Below are positions 49,846 to 61,434 of a stretch of 64,000 bases of DNA, one piece after another. How positions within the stretch are numbered: position 1 is the first letter of the stretch; each line of letters starts with the position of its first letter. Source of the stretch: Astrocystis sublimbata (Eukaryota; Ascomycota; Sordariomycetes; Xylariales; Xylariaceae); the NCBI GenBank assembly GCA_022453515.1, contig JAJNNY010000051.1, positions 186,001 through 250,000 on the forward strand, read 5' to 3'. The notes below the pieces were generated by a model. It ran no database searches. It was given only the letters and a program-made list of their open reading frames with translations, and was not told the origin of the DNA. The translations under genes and the position numbers were made by a program.

Positions 49846-51999
49846 CTACTTCAAAGTCTTCTCCACCTTCACAAACACCACACCAGGACTAACCGCTCCC
49901 TTCATCGTCATCAGCCTCACGAAGCGATACCCGGACCTCAGCCGATCGAGTCTCACACATGCCCACGCCGCGAGGTCGTCGCGGCCGATCTCGTCGTCCT
50001 TGACGAGGAAGCGCACAAACGTCAGCTCCGGCACCACCCCGCTGACGTGGTCGAAGGCGAGCACCTCGCCCTTGAAGTCCGGGTGCACGCCCCGCTGCGA
50101 GCGCGTGTGCGCCTTGTACTCGCCCTCCTTGGCGTGCGTGTCCTCGCGCTTGACGTTGGCGAGCAGCGTGTGCGGCGGCTCCATGTGCATCTCAACCTTG
50201 ACGTAGGGCTTGAAGCTGCTGACTTTGGTGTCCTTGTGGGGGAGTGGGAGGTCCTGCGCTGCGTACACGGTGATTTTGAGGTCGAGGATGTGGTGCATTA
50301 TGACTGGTTCCGCGGCGGCGTCGGTGGGTGCGTGGATGATGGGGGTAGGGGTAGCTTCTGTCGTTGAGGTGGCGGCGGCAGCGTCGGCGATGATGGTTTT
50401 CTTACCGCGGTAGCCGTCTGGCTTGAGCACGTAGCCGCCTGTGCCCGAGAACATGCCTTCATTGAGCATCATCCCCTCATCCCACTTTTGCCAGTTGAGT
50501 GCGACGATCTGGATGCCCTTGCGCCACTGTAGTTTAGGTGGTTATTAGCGCGTAGTTTCCCGCTTCCGCATGAGAAGAAGCTATATCGTGTATGCCACTT
50601 TTCACAGAGCGAACTGGAAGGATAATGAGCAGTAAATAGAGAATGGGGGCTTGCTTACGAAGACAGGCGGATCCAGGTTGGACGATTGGATGCGCATTCC
50701 CGAAGGGTAGGTCCTCATCATGTAATGCCTGTTGTGCTCAAACAGCTGAGGGGCATTCTTGTCGTGCACTTCCTCGACAGTACCTTCGGACAAGGAGAAG
50801 ATGTGCGTCGGCATCGAGGCTTCTGGCTGTGCCAGCGACTTGAAAGACACGCCGCGTGTGTACACCCCGAGCCCCGATAGGGCCTGGGTAATCTTAGACG
50901 GCTTCTTGGGCTTCGCCGGGGCATCGGGTGGCAGGCTGTCGCTGCTGGCCATGTCGTCGTCGTTGGGGACTGATGTCCCAGGAGGCGCGTACTTGACCTT
51001 GACCAAAATCTTACGGCGCAGTTCATCCGGCGTGGGTAGGTACTGGGCGTCTTTGCTCGGTGGGGAAAGTAGATACTCAGCCCAGGTCTCGTTCATGATC
51101 CGAACCATGATCTCCTGTTGCTCGCTGTTACAGTGCACCTCTAGGCTGACGATGACCGGTAAGTCGGATACCACAAACGCGTAGTCCCGGATTGCTTCAC
51201 ACACGTCCCTGAATGAGACCTCTTTGGTGAGGGTGTACCCGTGCAGGACCCTCGGCTCGACTGCCACCGCTCTTGGGCTGGGAGCTTTCTCCAGAGGCTG
51301 CGTCTCATCGGTCGCAGTGTCGTGTGAGCCTTCCTGAGCAGCTTCCGTTGGTTTGCCGTCTTTCTCAGACGTCAATTTGCTCCCTAGTGAAGTCTTCCCC
51401 AGGCGAGTGGCCAGTGAGCTGGGGAGCTTGGAGGCGATGCGCTCCCTGCGACTCAGTTTCTTGGCGCGCTTCTTCTCTTTGGCAGGCTCGTCATCGCTGT
51501 CGGACGAATCCGACTCCGAGTCGGAATCATCGCCGTTCCAGACGTCAATCTCGACGCAACGACAACCCTGCAACAGCACGTTCTTGTAAGCTTCGGCATC
51601 CGAATCGCTGTTTAGCTGGTTCCCCGTGAGATAGGTGTTGTGGCTGGAGCTGATGTAGTAGCTCGACAGAGGGTAAGAGAGATCGCTTTCCGAGAGTGGT
51701 GCTTGGACATCAGTGGTGGAAGATGTCATGTACTGTAGAAAGCCGCTGAGATCAAGCTCATCCTTGGTGGTGATATGGCCGGAGTCGTCGGTGACTTTAT
51801 CCGCCTGGCGGTGGTGGAGGAAGCTGATGATCTGGTCTCGATGCCATGTCTTTTCAGGGCTTGCATGGCTGTTGAATAGCTTCTCGAGATAGGGCATGAC
51901 GGAGGCATTGACCTCCGTTATGGTGCGATTGTGAGACGCCGGCTGCTCATCGGCGGGTTGTCGTAGAGAGTCCCCATGGAGGGGTGATGACTCTGCCAT
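49846..51999 (-). CDS. Phosphoinositide-specific phospholipase C
   Basis: Exons 51999..50659 and 50526..49846 (132-nt intron GTAAGC...CTACAG) encode 673 residues. A helical N-terminal region, EF-hand-like at best, precedes the X domain with catalytic His120 (SSSHNTYL), Glu150-Ile-Asp152 and a second His289 (SLEVHC). Y-domain features follow (SMPTHIFSLSE, HNRHYMMRTYPSGMRIQSSN, QIVALNWQ). A C2 domain (LKITVYAAQDLP) ends the protein. A charged insert of about 95 residues (SDSESDSSDSDDE, then Lys/Arg-rich) splits the X domain after EIDVW. It cleaves PIP2 to IP3 and diacylglycerol in calcium signalling at the membrane. Intact. Confidence 0.93.
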
Positions 52000-52160
52000 G
52001 ATGTATACGGTTCCGTATGCGGCAAGGCAATGGGCAACTCTCCGATATGCGCAGAGGGGAGTTAATTACCTAGATACCTCAACGAGTAGGAAAATCAGCC
52101 AAGGGTGCAGATGATGCCCGAGAATTCTCAGGTCTCAACGCACGACGACCTGCTGGGTAG

Positions 52161-52791
52161 ATGGTTTGGCTGGTCAAGGCAAGCGGCACGTTCAGCTTGG
52201 CCCGCTATGCATCTGTGACGTACTACTATGTACAAAGGCAATCGGCATCCCAGTCACCCAATGGACGCTCAATGAGGCTAGCGCACTGTCAGGTTTCTGC
52301 AGCTGCTGGTGCGCATGCTACTTGCCCTATTCGTGGGGGTTCTACGGAGGGCACACGAGGGCAACCCCGAAGGTTGGAACAGGGCGCCCAGACGAGCCCA
52401 GATGTCCTCCCCTCGCCCCCACTCCAATCAAGGCCGACAGCACTTCCCCCCGCCGCCAAGGTGACAGCAAGGGAGTTGTTATCATTCCCTCAATTCGGAC
52501 AACTTCCAATTGAACTACGTTCCCGCATTTGGGAGTACAGTTGGATACCGACAACTGTATCATTTTGGTCGAGATCTGGCTCTGCTAGGTGGGCGGCTTA
52601 TAGGACTTCCCGGCTCCAGTTACATAAACCGTGAATCGCCAAATTAGAGGTAACTTTACAACATTACAAACCCTGTTTCAACAGCCTACATGTCGCGGAC
52701 TCAGCGAGCAAGATGTTGCGCTGTTGAAAAGGGAGATTATTGCGCAGCTAGGGAGCGAGAGATATCGTAAGGGTATTTGTTGGTTTCAATA
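52161..52791 (+). pseudogene. Remnant of a 2EXR-type fungal protein
   Basis: One frame (52161-52634) contains SFPQFGQLPIELRSRIWEYS (about 52470-52545), the opening signature of fungal 2EXR proteins. It then loses character and stops. Another frame at about 52640-52790 reads a protein-like tail (DVALLKREIIAQLGSERYRK). The usual 150-300 residues between these parts are missing. Either a deleted copy or a gene with an unrecognised intron; function of 2EXR proteins is unknown. Confidence 0.5.
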
Positions 52792-55759
52792 GCCGTAGTC
52801 TTTTGTGCCCGGGAGTCCATGTTGCTTAATAATCCTTCGGTATCAAACCATATTATTATAATATATGTACCTACCTAGTTGATGTTGCTAGCCAAATCAA
52901 CCCTGACAAGTTGTGTGAATCGTACAGCATGTTAAGTTTGGAATAAACCTGATGCAGCAAGCAGTGTGACGCCTGTAAAGGGCGATGCCAAGTCTTTCCA
53001 TCACCCTGGCGCGGGGATCTGGGCAAGCCTAGATGTGTGCCTGTCGATCCATACTAGGTATGAAAAGATGTCCATGAATTGGATGGATTCCAGGAGTGAA
53101 GCAGTCTACCAAGTGGCACACACAAATAGTGAGTTGGGTTCGGTTCCTAGCAGCGCTCGCTGTTGATTTTCGCCGTTTAGCTCATTTCCAGGCTACGGGC
53201 ATCACCATCTTAACTGAGTGTTGATTGTAGCCAGGGCACATCGCAAGTCGTGATAATAGTTTTACCGATAATTAGGGACTCAACTTGTCTTGTGATCCAG
53301 GATTACCTACAAGGACTTTCTAGGGTAGTTGCAACAAGATAACCTCATCACTCCCAATATCCATCCTATCTCTCTTGGTCAGAATGCATTTCTCACATGT
53401 AAGGGGGGATGTAAGTGGATGCCCAATCAGGCTAGCGTATTCTTTTGCCAGATTCAGATCAGATACCAGCATGACCAGATGCTTGGTACGAGGTTGCCTC
53501 TGTACAATAAGTCGGTCCCTACCTTACCTAATGCAAAGCAATCTGGACCTCCTAGGCGGGTTTGCAGGAACCGCAAATTTGAGGTAAATATGCGGCTCAG
53601 ATTTTGGAGCGTTTCGATCACGGGAACGTTGCGCGAGACTGGCACGTTTCGTACCTAAACTGGAGTGCTGAATTTACTTTAACGGCTTCCATTGCGGACA
53701 ATCAAAAAATGAGCCGCTGATTAGATTGAACGACATCTTCATGTTTTATTAATTTGAGCCCAATGTTTGCAGTTACCTACTGCTTAGCCTTCTTAATCTA
53801 CCCACTACCCTTTGATGTATTCATTGTTCGTATTCGCCTGACCTAGCCGAGTTGAGTCTAAGTCATGGAATCAAATCAAAGTTCGGTTTACTATGAAAAT
53901 CTCGATGCAGATAAGGAACAAATTACTGCCAAACCGGAGTTTTGGGCTACGCGGAGTCCAGACTGACCTCGAAGCACTGGGGCCAAAGCATTTCGCATGG
54001 GGATTTTCAGGTAACGAGAAATCAACCCCGCTGGCATCCAATTTGAATAAAAAAAAGTTAAAACAGTTAGCCGCTTGCTCAGGCCACGAGGGCATGGGGC
54101 CGAGGCCGCCTTTCCGTTGCCATACGGGCCTGGCATGTGGTATGAAAACTGTATGCGTGGCAGTAGGTGATAGAGCAAGGCCATTGGCTATTGGATTCTT
54201 ACACCACAAGCCGAAGATGCGATTCGACAGCCGTCAGCAATGTCTAAGTACAGGAGGAAATTCGTAGGCCCACACTATCTAGCCATAAACCAATCACTGA
54301 GAGTCGATAGAGAAGATGTTGTGCTTGCGCACGAGGATGGCAACAGTGGCCCAATAGTGTATTGTCGTTGGCCCACGATTCTTGATCTTGACCTCGTCGC
54401 CAAGTGGGACCCGGCCGGCTACCAGTGCAGGACCCGCGAGCGGATTGCTGTGTCTGGCGCGTGGTGTTTGCATTGGACCTTGCTTGCCTGCATCATGATC
54501 GAATCAATGAAGTGGCGGAACGGGGCCTTGGGAAGTGGACATTGGTGAAAATTGGCGATGCTACACGTGCAACAAGCAGTTCTTCACTGTATGTAGAAAC
54601 CCCTGACGCTAGCTGGGTTGAAGGCATTATATGTAGATAGCTCCTATTCGGTTGGACACAGCCTCAGATCCCAGAGCAACGCATATGGTTTCGAAAATGC
54701 GATTGTATTCGGTTGCAATTTTGACGTGAAGAATTGAAAATAATTTCCGTGGTAGACCATAGACGCTATTGACGTGTTCGACCAGACTAGACAACGCAGA
54801 GCGGCGCGGCGCGCTCCTGGGCACTAACACTAGCGCTACAGACTATCACCAAACCTTTTGGTCAGGTTGCTGCCGCAAGCGGGAGATCTACACGTCGCTG
54901 AGATCATACCTAGAGCTCTAGGATTAGCTTTGGACGTATGACGATGTGTTAAAGGGGAGAACGGTATGGTAAAACTTCACACTGCTTACCGTATCATTTC
55001 TTAAACATACCAGGTGCTTAGGCTGGCCACTCTTGCCCCTGGAGGGTTACCGAAGTATGTTCTACGTACATGTATACGAGGTAGAGTGCTGAGCAGCTGA
55101 GCTTCAAGGACCCTCGCCTGCCCATGTGCCAAGATGAGGCTCTCAGTTCATCGGGGTCTTGGCGAACCCCTACCTCCTACCTCAGGCGCTTAGATCAAAT
55201 ATTACTTTTCAGGGTCCGGAAAGCGTACCGTATGTCCACCCTGTTCTGACACATACTAATACACGAACGCATGTGGCTGCATATATATATGCCTTGGGGG
55301 TCCTAGTTCGCATATAGAGCACATGGTACGTAGCACTGCAGTGGGCGCCCAGATATACTCAGCTACCCACAGTCGACGCTCAGATTCCATTTAGGTATCA
55401 GAGATAATCCTCGTGTCTCTATTTAAAAAAAGCCACCACGACTCCGCTTCCGGCGAACGAAGAAAAACCTGCAGTATTGTAGCGACAGTCTCCCGTTGAT
55501 AGGTGGGCTTATTCATAATTACCAACATTCATCTTGGTCCACGGCGTTAGCAACGTGGTGGCTGCTTAGTTGCCCCGCTGCCTCCCGACACATTTCCTGT
55601 ATTCTGCTCACGTAGGTTAAGGGATTCACCTCAATCTGCATACAAACACTTGGTATGAAAAGAAATCCCTTTGAAATGAATCGCTAGTACTGTATGTGGT
55701 CTGTGTATCTCTTGCAGAATAAAATATTGCTAGTAGAGGGTCACATTCTGTAAGCCCCC
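52792..55759. other. Long gene-poor stretch
   Basis: About 3 kb. Open frames at 53329-53658 (+), 53871-54209 (-) and 54240-54548 (+) overlap antisense frames and have no recognisable domain or splice partners. No repeats of note. Confidence 0.4.
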
Positions 55760-56489
55760 TCAGGCCGGACGCCGCACCATTGCATAATGTCGATACAGGC
55801 CGAACCCCCTCAGCCTGTTTTGGTCCCACGCATTCAGGTCGACATCTCGATAGTCCGTATCGCAAAACCCAAAGCGGAGATATAAATTGTGAGACCCTGG
55901 GAACGAAATCAGCCAAGCTGGCAGCGCGGCATCATCCGCTATCTGCATGCAGTGTCTCAATAGCATCGATCCAACTCCCTTTCCTTGCTGGCACGGATCA
56001 ACTGCGAAGGCCGAAAGATCTGGCGGAACAAGTCAGCGACCCATTTTCAAACCTAAGATCCATTCTTCACGAGTAGATTTCGGAGTGAATGATTGACGTA
56101 CAGTAATGCTCCTCGCGTTTCATCGGCTCCCGGAGCTGTTCTACATCAGAGCAGATCTGGGTCATGAAATCAACTTCGAAAGTCATCGGCGTCTTCTCCA
56201 TGATCGTATTTGTCGGTGTTGGAACTAGCTTGCCATTTCCCGTCTCATGTGTCCAGCACACGAAACCGGCAATATTGCCAGATTCAGAGTCGAGGGCCTT
56301 GAACACCTGAGTACCGGCATAGCGAAACCTTTCGGCGAGTCTCCCCTTGAAGAACTTGACCATGAACTCCTCATCTGACCACCTTTTGTATGCGAACCGA
56401 GATGGTAGCTCTAAGGAGTATGCTGATCGATTGATCTCTGCTAGGGCGGGGAGGTCGTCCGGGGTTGCTGAGGTGATTATGATTGTCAT
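55760..56489 (-). CDS. GNAT-family N-acetyltransferase
   Basis: Exons 56489..56102 and 56019..55760 (82-nt intron GTACGT...CGCCAG) encode 215 residues. The N-terminal beta-alpha start (IIITSATPDDLPALAEI) and the acetyl-CoA loop Q141-G-K-G-V-G146 in VDPCQQGKGVGSMLL are diagnostic. SHNLYLRFGF is the usual late motif. It transfers an acetyl group from acetyl-CoA to an amine; the substrate is unknown. The exon join restores motif A exactly, which supports the splice. Intact. Confidence 0.9.
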
Positions 56490-59213
56490 GATGTTGTTTG
56501 AATGGGGACGAAGCGAGGAAAGGGGAACGCTTGCAAAGGGAGAAACTTTTTCGGTGCCTCAAGATGGGTTTTTAGAAAATAGAGAGAAGAACACAGAATT
56601 TGCAATCCAAAACTAGGAATGCCATGCTCTATGTATAGGCGCTGGTATCTGCATAAGGTAGTACCACTAAGCTGAAGCATGTCTCTGCCTCCACCAAGAA
56701 CGCATCATTGTACTCAACGACGAAGATTAGTAACTCCTATAGGGTTAGTAAACTTAGACCCTGCATTCCTAATAGTGCCACTTTTCCTATTGGTTTGCAT
56801 CCGTGTAACTTTCCTCCCGTACCTTATATATGGAATATTAATTACTGGTTAGAGTGTGTTTGCCACATGTAAATCTCATCATATGCTTCTCCCCTTCCGA
56901 CTTACCCTACTGCACCTTCGCCTTCCCCCGCATTCAAGCATATGAAATTTTATGAAGCCAAAATGCTATAGGATACCTGATACTTGGATGCAAAGACCTT
57001 GACACTCTAGGCACTTTTATAGCACCAATCAGTTCCATAGTTGTATGCAATGTCAAACTTCGAGTATCCATCCATGAGTAGCAACTGCGGGCTCATGTAT
57101 GGAGATCACCACATAGAGGTGCACTAATTAGTGGCATAGTTCCCAATCCAACTTAAAATCGAGTTGTTGCACGTTTCGTTTGATATCACGGGGTAAAACC
57201 GAAGATCTACGTCAGGATTCAAGGAAAATCGAACTGGCAGGTGGGAGACTTGAACGTCTGCTATTGCTGACACACTGCGATATACCAATCACACCCCTGT
57301 ATGCGAGGAAGGGGCAATGCATTCGGCCTTGGGTGAGAACCTTACGTACCTAAGTAGTAATGTAGCGGTATGAATAAACGTGGATTTCGATCATTGTAAA
57401 TTCGCGGCGCTTCCAAGCACGATGCAGATCATCCAGTCATCGTTTCTCGGCGACGAGTGTCACATGGCGTCATCAGATTCCTCACCTTGAAGATTTGCGA
57501 TACCAACTGCCAGTTATCTGCCTGCTACTTTCCCATCTATCAAGACCAGCTCTGCAAACTGAGTGAACGTGGCTTCCGAGTTATCTTGGATGTGCAAGGT
57601 AGCTCTATTATGATCTTGTCTTGAGGTTTTGGTGGTTGCGCATTCCCTACAATGGGCGACATAACACGTTGCAGATTCCACGAAAAAGCAATGCGCAGAT
57701 CCAAAGAGTACCGTACCAGATAACAGCGAAAGAGGCGCCTTCCTGCCTTTTTCATTTGCTTCTCTGGACTTGACAAGTAACAATTTTCACGTCCCCTAAT
57801 CTGCATATGTAGGTGGGAAGGTTGTCAGGTACCTGTTCATTCAACCTTGATGGGCCATGGCGCCATCATGGGGAGCTATGTGCAGAAAGTGGTGGAGCGG
57901 CGCCATAGTCAAAGGAGACGAGCTACATAATGGTAGTACCTATACTCCGAAAAATCATTACCTTCGATATGTTGGCTCTGTTAATTGCTCCACGAGAGAT
58001 CGACTGTTTTTTATCGAAAAGAGACGTTCAGCACTAAGAAAGATCAACGACTACAAGTAGGACTATGTAATCCGCCCGCTCTATTGTTTCCTATTGCAGA
58101 TAATAATAATTACGGGTGTCAGTCTCCCTCATATATGCGCGCAGTGACTTTCGTTGCGTCCTTAAATTGCCATATGATTCAATTTTGGTTGTGAGTCACT
58201 TAAAGTAGGTCTTCAAGCTCCCTTGGGGATCATTTGCGTCTTAGTCTTACCCCTGAGCTATACATTGTGACTTTTCATCGTGAGCCGACTGTTCTCACTT
58301 GTTGATAACATTATACACTTGACTGATGCGCACGGGTACTACAGCCGTATTCGTATGTTATGTGATTGATTTCCAATAAAGGGCCACGAAAATAGTTTAG
58401 AGATGTGGACGCGCACGTAGCTACGTTGTCGACAGGGGTAGGGATGGAGTTAAATTCAATGAGCGCGCCTCAAATGCAAAATGGAAACCTTTCACTGGGA
58501 TTGTCCTTTAACAATTCGATTGTTTAGCAGCACCATGGATACGATTGTTCGTAACAATAGTCATTGTGTGCACAGGCATTCGTATTGCCGAGCGATAATG
58601 TTCTTTCCCAAGATATATTAAGTTGAAGGCCCTCAAGGTGCCATCACACGAGGGTACCTACCGATCAATAACTTTGAGGACGTAACCGTATATGTCGCTC
58701 TTTCCTCCTCCATCACCACGCGCAGCAAATCTACATGAATATGACTCTATAGCCCCCTGCGTACGTTAACCACTCCATTACTTCTGATACATCGCAACGC
58801 TTCATCACCCACCGGAACGGCGGAAGCTATTGAAATCATCTTAGGCTTCACGTGCTGTGGTACTCATCTATCCAACAGCGGCTATATTCCAATTTTCCAT
58901 AACCCGTACAGCGCAATGGGATTTCCCCTTTGACAAAACTTTTGACAGTTGCGGAGCATGCAGCTGCTGCTACGTGCGGAACACCCATCAATCCAACCAC
59001 GTTTGTGTTACAACATACTTACTTACACCTGTCACAGAGTCAACCAAAAACACGAAAAAACGACATCTGAACACTCTTCATCAAACCATATCTGAGTATA
59101 TCAAGTTCCAAAATTTCGGCTTTTTCCAACTTTTGCCGCGATCTCCACATCCTCCAAATCGATCAATAGACCTATCTGAGAAGTCGCTGGACGTTCAGTG
59201 ATCCGTTCACACG
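56490..59213. other. Long gene-poor stretch
   Basis: About 2.7 kb, AT-rich in parts. A tRNA-like string at 57241-57302 was examined and rejected. The minus frame at 57514-57783 has no known domain. A CA/CT-rich leader precedes the gene at 59214. Confidence 0.4.
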
Positions 59214-60362
59214 ATGGTAACATCCGTTCGTATCGAGCTTGGCCAAGCGCTACTATGCAGGAAGATGATGCAACGTCGCGAGGACCAACGGTACATTCGA
59301 TACCATATTAATTGTTTGAATTACCTGAATCCATACCTCAGAGAAAATTTCCGATTTCTCCAACAATGGTATTTGATTATGCTGAATCTACGGATTGAGG
59401 ACGTCAGGAATTATGTGCACTCTGTGAGCCTTCGAGAACTCGAGGGTTTTGGCGTCGAACCGATCGGGGACCCTCACTACATATATGGACACAACAACAA
59501 TCACGAGCAGAACGCCCACCACGCTGGCGAGCAGGACGCAAACGATACAGTTGAGCAAGATGGAAACGACGGCGCCGATTTCATCTTGTATGACGACAAC
59601 GGAATCTACGTCGATGAGGATGACCACGACGTCGAATTGGCATCAACCGTAGTCGAAACAGCGGACAGCAATAGCCACAGCGACAAGACCCAAAACGGAG
59701 AGACCCAAACGCCTGTACAATCCGTCGAATTCGATGATCCCCAAAACACAGGTGACGCAGAAACCCACGGAGACAAAATAAAGACTACCGAGATCGAAGT
59801 ACCCGCACAGCCCGCCGAGCCCAATGGTCCCCCAGGCCACGATGAGCTGCAGAGCCTTGTGAACGCGGCTGTCCTAGCCTCCACACCTCCCAATTCTCCA
59901 TCCTGGGCTGACGAAACCGAAGCGGCAGAAGCAGCCGGGCTTCTACCTTCCTCCTCAAGCTCCGACGAGACGATCTCCGACCACGCCTCCATGGCCGAAG
60001 CATCTTCCAACAGTGATGAAGCTCCGCTTTCCGAGAACCTGCTTACCCTCCTCCGAGCCATCGGCGCCAACACCGACGTGACGCGAGACTGGATACCGAT
60101 AACGCCGACTACAGACTACTATCTCAAGCACAATGAATATTGGCGTAGGGCTGTGGAATATGGCTGGAAGCCACTCGAGAAGGAAGAGTACCAGGAGAGC
60201 GAGGCGGAGACGGCGATCCTCGACGCGTGGGACGAGGAAAACGACATGTACTACTGGCAGAGGGAGGGTCTGTTCCTCTGCCTGTTGGCTGAGCTGGTCA
60301 AAAAGCCCGAGTTCTACGAGGCCGGGGAATTCTTCCGGATCGTTCGCAGAAGACCAACATAG
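59214..60362 (+). CDS. Acidic, largely disordered hypothetical protein
   Basis: Single-exon gene, 382 residues. A basic, helical N-terminal part of about 75 residues (YIRYHINCLNYLNPYLRENF) is followed by some 200 residues of Asp/Glu/Asn/Thr/Ser-rich low-complexity sequence. A C-terminal helical part of about 95 residues comes last (EYWRRAVEYGWKPLEKEEY, MYYWQREGLFLCLLAELVKK). The pattern of two conserved-looking ends around a disordered acidic middle is common in lineage-specific fungal proteins. No catalytic motif, signal peptide or TM helix. Function unknown; the coding bias is strong. Confidence 0.75.
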   Translation: MVTSVRIELGQALLCRKMMQRREDQRYIRYHINCLNYLNPYLRENFRFLQQWYLIMLNLRIEDVRNYVHSVSLRELEGFGVEPIGDPHYIYGHNNNHEQNAHHAGEQDANDTVEQDGNDGADFILYDDNGIYVDEDDHDVELASTVVETADSNSHSDKTQNGETQTPVQSVEFDDPQNTGDAETHGDKIKTTEIEVPAQPAEPNGPPGHDELQSLVNAAVLASTPPNSPSWADETEAAEAAGLLPSSSSSDETISDHASMAEASSNSDEAPLSENLLTLLRAIGANTDVTRDWIPITPTTDYYLKHNEYWRRAVEYGWKPLEKEEYQESEAETAILDAWDEENDMYYWQREGLFLCLLAELVKKPEFYEAGEFFRIVRRRPT

Positions 60363-61014
60363 GACAAAGGAGCGAGAAGGGCGAGCAAAACGAAATGGGC
60401 GGGAAATGAAACAGCATAGCCGAGGGATGGTGTTTGATGCAGAGTGGACAGCTTCATACGATAACTGCAGATTCAAAAAGGCGCCGTGAACGGTTTGCGG
60501 GGATTTGGGAGCCCGATGTTCGGACTCGGTTTATGGAAACAAGTAATACAATCACCTGAGCTTTTGATTTATACATGATTATGTTACATTTTATATGGCA
60601 TGGATGAGATGTTAATTAGGTACTTTGGCACAAACTATCTTGGACTTTGCACTATGTGTTTGTGATAGTCACGGTATGAAGCTATCTGGCGTGTAGGTAT
60701 GTTACAAAATGTCAAGCCAAGTGGTAGTTCAGTATCAGGGGGAGCTTGGAAATATTTAGCAAATGGAATTGGGCTGAGGAATGAATGTCACGACTACAGC
60801 AGGTCAAATACTCCTTTGGTAATGGCGCCAGGAGTCGCACTCAGGGGGTTTCAACGGTGGTGTTTGGCAAAAAGGCTGACATTTTGATTAAAGATTAATA
60901 TGATTTTCATATACAGAAATGAATCCCACGCTTGCCATGCTCATACGCTTCCCATCATCACCGCTCGAAATTATGCCGCTTATGCATACATATCCCGTAA
61001 TCCAAGGGCCTCAT
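60363..61014. other. Intergenic between convergent genes
   Basis: No feature recognised. Confidence 0.4.
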
Positions 61015-61434
61015 TTACATCTGAGTGACGGCCCAGTTCCTGTTGGGCTTGACAGCGTTGCCGCTGGCGAGCTCGGCATCGGTGTACGAGGGCCAGGCGA
61101 TCTGCTTCTTGGCGCCGTTGGAGACGGCGATGGTGGTGAAGCCGTTCTTGGGGTCGAACTGGCCGCTCCAGCCGGCAGTGAGGCTGTAAGGGCCGCAGGT
61201 GACGGCCTTCTTGAGGTCGCTGTGGCTCGCGGGGGAGCCGAGGACCTGGAATTCGCAGGCGGTGGCGGCCTTGCCGTCGTTGGCGTTGATGCCGAACGAC
61301 CAGGCGCAGATGGTGTTCTTGGCGTTGCAGACGCGCTTGACGTCGGTCAGGGTCCAGCTGTTGGCTGCGGTAGGGGCGGCGAAGACGCTGGTGGCCGAGA
61401 GGATGGCGGCGAGGGTGGCGGTGGTGAACTGCAT
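61015..61434 (-). CDS. Small secreted four-cysteine protein (Hip1/Alt a 1-like)
   Basis: Single-exon gene, 139 residues. The signal peptide is 1-20 (ATSVFAAP junction). Four cysteines (36, 43, 60, 80) suit two disulfides. Beta-type sequence with WTLTDVKRVC, CAWSFGI, SGQFDPKNGFTTIAV and IAWPSYTDAEL resembles the fungal Hip1-like (hypersensitive-response-inducing protein, Alt a 1-like fold) small secreted proteins. These are abundant apoplastic proteins that some plants recognise. The call rests on memory of family pattern, not a search. Strong codon bias suggests high expression. Intact. Confidence 0.8.
   Translation of the reverse strand: MQFTTATLAAILSATSVFAAPTAANSWTLTDVKRVCNAKNTICAWSFGINANDGKAATACEFQVLGSPASHSDLKKAVTCGPYSLTAGWSGQFDPKNGFTTIAVSNGAKKQIAWPSYTDAELASGNAVKPNRNWAVTQM

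Noticed and set aside
57241..57302. tRNA-like string on the minus strand (D-arm-like GTGATTGGTATATCGC, T-arm-like GTTCAAGTC)
   Set aside because: The anticodon stem does not pair and the acceptor stem has mismatches; at best a decayed fragment. A tRNAscan or covariance-model score would decide.
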